Shown here: positions 1 through 9,646 of the stretch, in pieces
How the letters are laid out: each line of letters begins with the position of its first letter
Position numbering within the stretch: position 1 is the stretch's first letter
Assembly: GCA_024803745.1 (NCBI GenBank)
Contig: JANJXV010000129.1
Span: forward strand, 1,116,001 to 1,180,000
Source: Megascapheus bottae
Lineage: Eukaryota; Chordata; Mammalia; Rodentia; Geomyidae
Direction: 5' to 3'
DNA: 64,000 nt
Notes under the pieces: generated by a model
What the model was told of the DNA's origin: nothing
What the model saw: the letters and a program-made list of their open reading frames with translations, nothing else
The model's database searches: none
Position numbers and translations under genes: made by a program

Positions 1-433
1 AAAAACACAGAAGAATTAGTGAAATTAAAAAAAAGCATTAGAAACAGTTAAGTGTTCATTCTTTGTAGGAGAAAGGATATTTGGATATGGTGATGATGAT
101 GATGACTTTATAATTACTATGTCAGGGTTGAGAGTTTGGCATAGTGGTAGAGTGCTTGCCTAGCATCCATGAAGATCTGGATTTGATTGCTCAGTACCAC
201 ATAGATAGAAAATCTAGATGTGGCACTGTGGCTCAAGTGGCAGAGCGCTAGACTTGAGAAAACCCGAGGACAGTGCTCAGGCCCTGAATTCAAGCCCCAA
301 GACTGGCAGAAAGATAAAAGAAAATAAAAATGCTTTTTACGAGCTAATTCACTCACAGCATTTGCTTCTGAAATCTTCGCTTCTGCATCTTGTGAAATAC
401 CCCTTTCCCTCAACGTAGACAAGAAAAACAGAT
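1..433. repeat. Spacer 0, right-hand part (cut by window edge)
   Basis: This matches 7422-7854 of spacer 1 and ends at the same junction (aagaaaaacagat, then L1). It contains a short GAT repeat near 90-105, a plus-strand tRNA-like SINE (126-330) and about 100 bp of unique sequence. Its SINE differs from the spacers before copies 2 and 3 at several bases, so it is an independent array member. Confidence 0.85.
126..330 (+). mobile_element. ID-like tRNA SINE (spacer 0)
   Basis: The head contains tggcatagtgg, a fit to a Pol III A box, followed by a degenerate B-box-like stretch near 183-193. The body (ggcactgtggctcaagtggc) and an A-rich tail follow. The same insertion is present in every spacer and in the inverted paralogue near 62.5 kb, so it predates array formation. 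Confidence 0.75.
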
Positions 434-993
434 CCATCCCATGGTCCACTGTGAGGCCACTGGTTGGGCTAAGAGCTAGTCGTGCAGCAACACATAAGTT
501 TTATTCTAATACTTTCCAAACTTTGTACTCAAATATGCTACCTACTTACCAACTTATGTCAGTTATCCATATGCTATAACTATTCTTCATTACTACAATA
601 TTCTTACACTCCTACGTTAATCCTCTTGCACCTCCCCTGACCTCTCTCATTCTTTTTTTCTATCTCTGGACCTCTGCTCGTCTTTCAACCCTTATACTGC
701 ACGGATCTACACTTGATGGCTGTTGAGCAATATTGTATATGTAGGTGGTTAATTATTCTCTAGGCTCAGAGGGACTTAAAGACAATAGAGATTGGATTGA
801 GAGGCTTATTGTTTTGGGTATAAATCGCTTATCAGTGGTTGTATTAGGCTGGTCTGTAAGTGCACAAAAAGAAAGAGTGATAATACCAATCAAAACTTGT
901 GAACATCTAGTGTCTGCCATCTACAGAGGTCTAGGTTGGTTATATCTGAAAAACTATAATTGTATTTAGTAGTAATCTTGCTCCCATTTTCAA

Positions 994-2177
994 ATGGGCA
1001 GAACAAGAAACTCAAGAAAAATGTCAAATCAAGAAACAACATCCCCCACCCAATGTAAACAGACAATGGAACAGTCACTGGCAAACCTAGAGGAGAGTCT
1101 TCCAATTGCTACACAAATGCAATTGATAAACATCATTAATGAAAAATGTGAAAATATAAAGAAAGAGATAATGGAGGAAGCCATACCTGAACAAGAGGAA
1201 AGCAAAAACAAGGTGATAAGTGAAAAAGAAGAAGCCATAAAGGAGGCCATAATAAAGGTTATTCAAAGAAAGATGGATGAATTCAAAGAATCCACAAATA
1301 AAAACGTGACCAAACTCCAGCAAATGTCCAAAGAAAATAAAGCTACTGAGCTAACCACTCAAAAGGAAATCAAGGAGATAAAGAAATCCATACATGATCT
1401 AAAACAAGGGATGCAAGGCATCAAAAGTGAGCAATTAGAAGCAAGGGAGATGAAAAATAAAGTAGATAGCTTTGATAGCAGGTTAGACATTGCAGAGGAG
1501 AGAATTTCCGTGGCTGAAGATAATTTAGGTATTATAAAGAACAGAAAATGAGTCAATCCAAATCTAGGAAATATGAGAGAGCGCTTCAGGAGGTCCAAGA
1601 TACAATTAGGAAGCCTAATTTAAGGCTAGTTGGTACTGAGGAGGGCGTGGAGGAAGAGGTCAATGGTATTGGAAATATACTTCAGGGAATCATCTCAGAG
1701 AATTTCCCAAATATCCAGAAGGGCAGGCCCATCCAGATACGAGAAGCTTTTAGAACCCCAAACAGACCTGACCAGAAAAGAACATCCCACCGCCACATTG
1801 TGATCCGAACTGGATCAATAGAAACGAAAGGAAAGATCCTAAAGGCAGCCAGGAAAAAGGGATCAGTAACCTACAAAGGCAAACCAATCACAATAACCCC
1901 AGATTTCTCAGCAGAGACCATGCAAGCACGAAGTGACTGGAAGCATATATGTCATGCCCTTAAATCAAATAACTACCAACCAAGAATACTGTAGCCAGCT
2001 AAGCTCTCATTCATAACTGAGGGAAAAATAAAAACATTCCATTCCAGGGAAAAGCTGCAACAATATGTCGAAACAAAACCAACACTACAGAGAATTCTCA
2101 AAGATGCTCTATACATACAAAACCAAAATAAATGCAATATAGGGAAAGAAATGGCACCTAAACAGCATACCATCTAA
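994..2177 (+). pseudogene. L1 ORF1 (RNA-binding ORF1p), copy 1, broken
   Basis: ORF1p is the trimeric RNA-binding chaperone of L1. The first 185 codons (994-1551) are rich in Glu and Lys with heptad spacing, as in the ORF1p coiled coil. A second open stretch (1548-1994) holds the RRM-like region (RKPNLRLVG) and the start of the C-terminal domain. Two lesions separate it from a working gene. A 4-bp deletion near 1537-1541 shifts the frame between coiled coil and RRM (copy 7 has the four bases). A TAG at 1992-1994 replaces a codon that is normally aromatic, after which the C-terminal domain stays open in the same frame to TAA at 2175-2177. Confidence 0.85.
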
Positions 2178-2225
2178 GGACCACAAGAACTGTCAAGACA
2201 CAGGCCCTACTAAAAGCTTTTAAAA

Positions 2226-5200
2226 ATGGTAGGAACTAATAAATATCTCTCAATCCTAACTCTCAATATCAATGGACTTAACTCTCCAATTAAACGGCAT
2301 AGGTTGTCTAGTTGGATCAAAAAGCAAGAGCCATCGTTCTGCTGACTTCGAGAGACACATCTTACCCAAAAACAATCATCTTTTGAAAGTGAGAGGTTGG
2401 AATAAACTCTATCAAGCTAACTGCCCCCATAAACAGGCTAGAGTTGCCATCCTCATATCAGATACAATAGACTTCAAACTAAAATTAGTAAGAAAAGACA
2501 AAGAAGGTTACTACATACTACTAAAGGGATCTTTCCTCCCGGAAGACATAACAATCCTAAATATTTACACACCCAATCCCGGAGATCCAAACTTCATCAA
2601 GCAAACTTTACTTACACTGAAACCATACATAGATCGAAACACAGTGATTGTTGGTGAGTTTAACACACCACTCTCACCTATGGACAGATCAACAAGGCAA
2701 AAACTCAACAGAGAAACCTTAGAACTGAACAACTATATAGACCAACTAGATCTAACAGACATCTGCAGAATATTCCACCCAGTAACACCACAATATACGT
2801 TTTTCTCAGCAGCACATGGAACATTTTCCAAAATAGACCACATCTTAGGCCATAAAGCAAACCTGGACAGATTCAGAAACACTGAAATTATTCCATGCAC
2901 ACTCTCAGACCATAAAGGCATCAAATTGGAGCTGAACACACATCTCCACCAAAGAAAACCCTGTAACTCATGGAGACTGAACCACACATTGTTGAATCAA
3001 AAACAATGGGTAATCGAAGAGATCAGAACAGATATCCAACTGTTTACGAAATTTAACAATAAGTAGCACACAAATATCAACTCCTTAGGGACACAACAAA
3101 GGCAGTACTCAGAGGAAAATTTATAGCGTGGAGTGCCTACAACAGCAAGTTGGAAAAATGGCAAACGAACTAGTTAATGTCTCACCTTAACCTCCTGGAA
3201 AAAGAGCAACAAACCAACCCTAAACCCATTAGGAGAAAGCAAATTATTAAAATCAAAGCAGAATTAAATGATTTGGAATATAAAAAAACTATAGAAAGAA
3301 TCAACAAAACAAGGAGATGGTTCTTGAAAGAATTAACAAAATTGACAAGCCCTTAGCAAATCTTACCAAAAAAAGAAGAGAGCATATCGAAATAAACAAA
3401 ATCGCAGATGAAAATGGTAATATCACGACAGAAATTACCAAGATCCAGAATATCATGAGGGAATACTTCTCACACCTTTACGCCAACAAATTTGAGAATC
3501 TAGAAGAAATGGATGAATTCCTAGACAATATTAACATACACACACTGAACCAAGAAGAGCTAACCCAACTCAACAGGCCTATTTCAAGCTCTGAAATAGA
3601 AATGGAAATTAGACAACTTCCACTTAAAAAGAGCCCAGGGCCAGATGGATTCACAGCTGAATTCTATAAGGTCTTCAAAGCAGAGCTCACACCAATACTC
3701 CTCAAGCTCTTCAACGAAATTGAAAATGAAGGTTCTTTACTAAACTGATTCTGTGAAGCCAGCATATCCCTCATCCCCAAACCAGACAGAGATTCATCAA
3801 AGAAAGAGATCTATAGACCCATTTCTTTGATGAACATCGATGCAAAACTTCTCAACAAAATACTGGCCAACCGTCTACAACAACTCATCAAAAAAAATAT
3901 ACACTATGATCAAACTGGATTCATCACAGGGAGGCAAAGCTTGTTCAACATACACAAATCAATTAATATAATTCAACACATCAACAGGAGCAGGGATAAA
4001 ATCACATGATTGTCTCAATAGATGCGGAAAGGCATTTGACAAGATCCAAAACCCCTTTATGTTAAAAGATGTGGAGAAACTAGGAATCCATGGAACATTT
4101 CTCAATGTAATAAAGGCTGTGTATGAGAAACCCACTGCTAGTATTATACTTAATGGTGAAAATCTAAAGCCATTCCCTCTAAAATCAGGAACGAGACAAG
4201 GATGCCCACTCTCTCCACTCCTTTTTAACATAGTACTAGAATTCCTAGGCAGTGCAATATGGCAAGAAGCAAGCATAAAGGGGATCCAAGTAGGGAAAGA
4301 GGAAATAAAACTATCCCTCTTTGCAGATGACATGATTCTGTATTTAAAGAATCCTATAGACTCTACTCCCAAGCTCTTGAGCTGATTCAAAGCTTTGGAA
4401 GGGTAGCAGGCCATAAAATCAACCCTCACAAATCAACTGCCTTACTTTACGCCAACACTGAGAGGAAAGAGGCAATAATCAGGAAAGAAAATCCTTTCAC
4501 AATAGCCTCAAAGAAAATAAAGTACCTAGCAATTAGCTTAACTAAGAATGTAAAGGACCGTTTAGATGAAAACTTTAAAACCCTAAAAAAGGAAATTAAA
4601 GCAGAACTAAGGAAATGGAAAAACCTCCCATGCTCCTGGATTGGAAGAATCAACATTGTGAAAATGACAATCTTGCCAAGGGCTATCTACAAATTCAATG
4701 TAATACCAATCAACATCCCAATGTCATTCTTTAAAGACATAGAAGAGGCAATTCAAAATTTCATATGGAATAATAAAAGACCCCGTATAGCAAAAACACT
4801 TCTTAGCAGAAAGAACAGCGCTGGAGGAATTTCAATTCCAAACTTAAGGCTCTATTACAGAGCTATAATTCTCAAAACAGCTTGGTACTGGCACAAGAAC
4901 AGGCCTGAAGTCCAATGGAGTAGAACTGCGGACCCAGATATTAAGCCACAGACCTATGGCCACCTAATCTTTGACCAGGGAGCCAAAAAAATAGAATGGA
5001 AGAAAGATAGCCTCTTCAACAAGTTGTGCTGGCAGAACTGGTTAAACACCTGCAGAAAACTAAAGTTGGATCCTTCTTTGTCCCCTTGCACTAGAATTAA
5101 CTCCAAATGGATCAAAGACGTGGAGGTAAAAGCTGACACACTGAAAAGTTTACAGGAAGGAATAGGAGATACACTAGGCCTCCTTGGTACAGGTCGAAAC

Positions 5201-6066
5201 TTTCTTAATAAGGACCAAGAATCACAACAAATCAGAGAAAGGCTGGATAAGTGGGACTGCATTGAACTGCAGATCTTTTGTATGGCAACGGATATAGCTA
5301 GTAAACTAATCAGGAAGCCTACAGAGTGGGAGAAGATCTTCACCACCCAAACAACGGAACAAGGCCTCATATCTAAAATATATCAACAACTCAAAAAATT
5401 GAATCACTCCAAAACTAACCTCCAAAGTAACACCCATCCCATTACAAAATGGGCCAAAGAATTAAAGAGAGTCTTCTCTGAAGAAGAAACAAAAATGGCC
5501 TATAGACACATGAAGAAATGCTCAACATCTCTGGTCATAAAAGAAATACAAATCAAAACAAGCCTAAGATTCCAACTAACTCCAGTTAGAATGGCCAGGA
5601 TCATGAAAACGAATGACAACAGATGCTGGAGGGGATGTGGTCAGGAGAGATCACTACTACACTGTTGGTGGGAATGCAAACTCGTTCAACCACTATGGAA
5701 AGCAGTGCGGCAGTGCCTCAAATGCTAAACATACAACTCCCCTATGACCCAGCAATTCCAGTACTTGGCATTTACCCAACAATCCAGAAACAAGGGCATA
5801 CTAAACCCACTAGCACAACAATGTTCATTGCAGCACTATTCACCATAGCAAAGATATGGAACCAACCCAGATGTCCCTCAGTTGATGAGTGGATCAACAA
5901 GTTGTGGTATTTGTACACAATGGAATTCTATGCTGCTGTCAGAAAGAATGACATCGCCCCATTTGTTAGGAAATGGAAAGACTTAGAACAAATCATATTA
6001 AGTGAAGTAAGCCAGACTCAAAGGAACTTAGGCTCAGTGGTTTCCCTCATTCGTCATAATCAGTAG
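2226..6066 (+). pseudogene. L1 ORF2 (endonuclease-reverse transcriptase), copy 1, broken
   Basis: The total span of about 1280 codons is normal for L1 ORF2p. The order is an APE-type endonuclease (from NINGLN near 2268 to SDHKGIKLEL near 2910-2940), reverse transcriptase with an FADD active site (4320-4331), and a C-terminal Cys-rich region (WRGCG...HCWWEC, 5630-5680). Lesions: TGA at 2343 in the endonuclease, an out-of-frame indel near 2367, TAG at 3064, a 1-bp loss near 3070, TGA at 3746, and 1-bp losses near 4006, 4024, 4376 and 5722. The losses near 4024, 4376 and 5722 are shared only with copy 2. No functional protein is possible. Confidence 0.9.
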
Positions 6067-6320
6067 AAACCTTGGGCTCTACTAGCAGAGATTGTCAATA
6101 GAGCAAAAGGCCATATATAAGGCCATATAATGTGAAGCTAATTGAAAGGACCTCCAGGATATTGACACAAAAGCCATATAATGAATGATTGTTGTCCTTA
6201 ATGTACTATGTTGTCTCTCATGTCGCTTGCTGTCCCTTGGTTATCCCATATTGGTAGAGTATCTCACTTTGTTATCTGATATATTGAATTTATTTGTATT
6301 TGGATATTTGAAATTTGATA

Positions 6321-6376
6321 GGGAAGGGGGGAAAACCAAGACGGGTGGGGGGTGTGGGGTTGCAGGGAAATGGGTA
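6321..6376 (+). other. G-rich tract in L1 3' UTR, G-quadruplex candidate
   Basis: Several runs of three or more G lie close together (gggtggggggtgtggggt within it), with loops of 1, 3 and 5 bases in the second half. This fits the standard G-quadruplex pattern on the plus strand. G-rich 3' UTR tracts are a known L1 feature. Equivalent tracts lie near 13738, 21157, 28573, 35957 and 43321, with small differences in G-run length; they are more broken in copies 5 and 6. Confidence 0.65.
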
Positions 6377-6480
6377 CCAAGACATGTGAGAGGGTATCAA
6401 TGTATGTGAATTAATGCACCTTCTATCTGGGAAATATCATCTAACCCTTTTACTAATTACAATAAAAAAATGAAAAAAAA

Positions 6481-6822
6481 AGAAAGTTGTAGTGTGTGGG
6501 GAGGATGATGGGGTCAAATACATTTCTTCTTAGAAATTTACCTCATCTGGTTGCCCTGGATTTTCCTGGCCTTCTTCTTAGAGAAAGTTCTGTTATACTG
6601 GATTTGTGGCTTGGCAATGATCTAGCATGTACATCTTCGAGTAAGACATCCACAACTTCCATGCCTGAGACTCGAGTTTCCTGACCTTTGGCAACAGCAC
6701 AGCAACATCTTTCTTCCTCCTGAGCCACAGGCCAAGTGAGCTGGCTTGAGCTGGTTGTTAGTTACAGTGGCTTGGTTACCAGGGTTCCATATTCTGTTCC
6801 ATTGTGAGGGAGGCAGGGTCAC
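6481..6822 (-). pseudogene. RalGDS-like 5' exon fragment, spacer 1
   Basis: On the minus strand, two frames together match the plus-strand reading frame at 63295-63633. The first (from 6822) gives NRIWNPGNQATV and MLLCCCQR; after a frameshift near 6690-6700 the second gives VSGMEVVDVLLEDV and continues to 6543. The fragment is cut at its 3' side by the L1 end at 6481, so the RasGEF-N part seen at 63.8-63.95 kb is missing. The family call rests on that downstream part. Confidence 0.5.
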
Positions 6823-7111
6823 CTTTCAGGGCCCAATGACCAAAGATCCTTGCTCACAAAAGACCTCACCAAAGACATACTGGAGGCTGAATCTCTCCTC
6901 CAGTCTCACAATATACATGTGGATGTAGTGTACAGCACACCTTATTTGTCCAATCCCAATGTCTTCCACTAGGCCCAACTACCAGTCTGGTCTCAGGCTC
7001 AAGGAGCCTTTCTTAGGTAAGATCCAAACTTAAGGGTCAATATTGCCCTCATCCTTTACAAAACATTTGCTTCACAGTGCCTTCTCTGCCTGCATTTTGC
7101 CCCTTGTTGAA

Positions 7112-7310
7112 TTTTTTTTGCTTTTGCTGGTCTTGGGACTTGACCTCAGAGTGTGAACATTGTTCTTGGGCTTTCTTTAGGCTTTAGCTGTCCCACCGAG
7201 CCACAGCACCACTTGCAGCGTTTTCTATTTATGTGGTAATGAGGAATCAAACCTGACGCTTACTGCTTGGTAGCCAAGAACTCAACCACTAGGTCAAACA
7301 CACAGGGCAT
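7112..7310 (-). mobile_element. ID-like SINE, minus strand (spacer 1)
   Basis: Read on the minus strand it shows the tRNA-like head (gacctagtggttgag), the body (gtggtgctgtggctcggtgg) and an A-rich tail at the 7112 side. A counterpart occurs in plus orientation at 62822-63010, so the insertion is older than the array. Confidence 0.7.
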
Positions 7311-7546
7311 CTTGCACATATTTTTGACGTCAATCTACTAGGATATTATTAGGTTTCTGTATCCTAATCAATTTTTTCCTGATGATTAGCTTTGCTGTCA
7401 TGTGTAAAAAATGCAAGAGGGAAAAACACAGAAGAATTAGTGAAATTAAAAAAAAGCATTAGACACAGTTAAGTGTTCATTCTTTGTAGGAGAAAGGATA
7501 TTTGGATATGATGATGATGATGATGACTTTATAATTACTATGTCAG

Positions 7547-7751
7547 GGTTGAGAGTTTGGCATAGTGGTAGAGTGCTTGCCTAGCATCCATGAAGGTCTG
7601 GGTTTGATTGCTCAGTACCACATAGATAGAAAATCTAGATGTGGCACTGTGGCTCAAGTGGCAGAGGGCTAGACTTGAGAAAACCCGAGGACAGTGCTCA
7701 GGCCCTGAATTCAAGCCCCAAGACTGGCAGAAAGATAAAAGAAAATAAAAA
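7547..7751 (+). mobile_element. ID-like SINE (spacer 1, before copy 2)
   Basis: Same insertion as at 126-330. Here and in spacer 2 it reads gaaggtctgggtttg where the copy at the window start reads gaagatctggatttg. Confidence 0.75.
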
Positions 7752-8414
7752 TGCTTTTCACGAGCTAATTCACTCACAGCATTTGCTTCTGAAATCCTCG
7801 CTTCTGCATCTTGTGAAATACCCCTTTCCCTCAACGTAGACAAGAAAAACAGATCCATCCCATGGTCCACTGTGAGGCCACTGGTTGGGCTAAGAGCTAG
7901 TCATGCAGCAACTCGTAAGTTTTATTCTAATACTTTCCAAACTTTGTACTCAAATATCCTACCTACGTACCAACTTAGGTCAGTTATCCTTATGCTATAA
8001 CTTTTCTTCATTACTACAATATTCTTACACTCCTACGTTAATCCTCTTGCACCTCCCCTGACCTCTCTCATTCTTTTTTTCTATCTCTGGACCTCTCCTC
8101 GTCTTTCAACCCTTACACTGCACGGATCTACACTTGATGGCTGTTGAGCAATATTGTATATGTAGGTGGTTAATTATTCTCTAGGCTCAGAGGGACTTAA
8201 AGACAATAGAGATTGGATTGAGAGGCTTATTGTTTTGGGTATAAATCGCTTATCAGTGGTTGTATTAGGCTGGTCTGTAAGTGCACAAAAAGAAAGAGTG
8301 ATAATACCAATCAAAACTTGTGAACATCTAGTGTCTGCCAGCTACAGAGGTCTAGGTTGGTTATATCTGAAAAACTATAATCGTATTTAGTAGTAATCTT
8401 GCTCCCATTTTCAA

Positions 8415-9598
8415 ATGGGCAGAACAAGAAACTCAAGAAAAATGTCAAATCAAGAAACAACATCCCCCACCCAATGTAAACAGACAATGGAACAGTCACT
8501 GGCAAACCTAGAGGAGAGTCTTCCAATTGCTACACAAATGCAATTGATAAACATCATTAATGAAAAATGTGAAAATATAAAGAAAGAGATAATGGAGGAA
8601 GCCATACCTGAACAAGAGGAAAGCAAAAACAAGGTGATAAGTGAAAAAGAAGAAGCCATAAAGGAGGCCATAATAAAGATTTTTCAAAGAAAGATGGATG
8701 AATTCAAAGAATCCACAAATAAAAACGTGACCAAACTCCAGCAAATGTCCAAAGAAAATAAAGCTACTGAGCTAACCACTCAAAAGGAAATCAAGGAGAT
8801 AAAGAAATCCATACATGATCTAAAACAAGGGATGCAAGGCATCAAAAGTGAGCAATTAGAAGCAAGGGAGATGAAAAATAAAGTAGATAGCTTTGATAGC
8901 AGGTTAGACATTGCAGAGGAGAGAATTTCCGTGGCTGAAGATAATTTAGGTATTATAAAGAACAGAAAATGAGTCAATCCAAATCTAGGAAATATGAGAG
9001 AGCGCTTCAGGAGGTCCAAGATACAATTAGGAAGCCTAATTTAAGGCTAGTTGGTACTGAGGAGGGCGTGGAGAAAGAGGTCAATGGTATTGGAAATATA
9101 CTTCAGGGAATCATCTCAGAGAATTTCCCAAATATCCAGAAGGGCAGGCCCATCCAGATACGAGAAGCTTTTAGAACCCCAAACAGACCTGACCAGAAAA
9201 GAACATCCCACCGCCACATTGTGATCCGAACTGGATCAATAGAAACGAAAGGAAAGATCCTAAAGGCAGCCAGGGAAAAGGGATCAGTAACCTACAAAGG
9301 CAAACCAATCACAATAACCCCAGATTTCTCAGCAGAGACCATGCAAGCACGAAGTGACTGGAAGCATATATGTCATGCCCTTATATCAAATAACTACCAA
9401 CCAAGAATACTGTAGCCAGCTAAGCTCTCATTCATAACTGAGGGAAAAATAAAAACATTCCATTCCAGGGAAAAGCTGCAACAATATGTCGAAACAAAAC
9501 CAACACTATAGAGAATTCTCAAAGATGCTCTATACATAGATAACCAAAATAAATGCAATATAGGGAAAGAAATGGCACCTAAACAGCATACCATCTAA
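8415..9598 (+). pseudogene. L1 ORF1, copy 2, broken
   Basis: Coiled-coil frame 8415-8972 and RRM/C-terminal frame 8969-9415 are offset by the 4-bp deletion found in copies 1-5. The TAG common to all copies is at 9413-9415. A further TAG lies near 9508, in the region that would encode the end of the C-terminal domain, and is shared with copies 3 and 4. The original TAA is at 9596-9598. Confidence 0.85.
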
Positions 9599-9646
9599 GG
9601 ACCACAAGAACTGTCAAGACACAGGCCCTACTAAAAGCTTTTAAAA

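Larger units (their letters stand above)
434..6480 (+). mobile_element. L1: LINE-1, array copy 1, near full length, defective
   Basis: The element has a probable 5' UTR (434-993, with a pyrimidine-rich tract near 636-690), ORF1 (994-2177), a 48 bp inter-ORF gap, ORF2 (2226-6066) and a 3' UTR with a G-rich tract (6321-6376), AATAAA at 6461 and an A-rich tail. The 5' boundary is set where homology with the L1-free inverted locus stops (after 433), so the L1 origin of 434-993 is inferred. No convincing target-site duplication joins the two ends. It shares three late frameshifts in ORF2 with copy 2. Confidence 0.85.
6481..7854. repeat. Spacer 1 of the array (non-L1 segment)
   Basis: It starts directly after the L1 A-rich tail (agaaagttgtag) and ends at aacagat before the next L1. 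The whole segment is collinear with the reverse complement of 62271-63633, where no L1 is present at either edge. Contents, left to right: minus-strand RalGDS-like exon fragment, about 280 bp of flank, a minus-strand SINE (7112-7310), unique sequence, a GAT repeat, and a plus-strand SINE (7547-7751). I see no base difference from spacer 2 over the left part (6481-7421). Confidence 0.85.

Noticed and set aside
126..200. tRNA gene
   Set aside because: The A- and B-box-like elements belong to an ID-like SINE; no tRNA cloverleaf is supported.
117..449. Minus-strand 110-codon open frame repeated in each unit (also at 7538, 14955, 22373, 29789, 37171)
   Set aside because: It runs through the antisense of a SINE and across the spacer-L1 junction; no start context or family resemblance, and repetition only reflects the array.
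3959..4429. Minus-strand frame of 156 codons (also 11376-11846)
   Set aside because: Antisense shadow of the conserved RT region of ORF2.
2226..6066. Active, retrotransposition-competent L1
   Set aside because: Every copy has multiple stops and frameshifts in both ORFs, several shared by all copies.
6481..7854. Spacer as an L1 3' transduction
   Set aside because: A transduced 3' flank should end in its own poly-A and carry target-site duplications; the spacer ends in aacagat directly before the next L1 5' end, and it also exists unlinked to L1 in inverted form.
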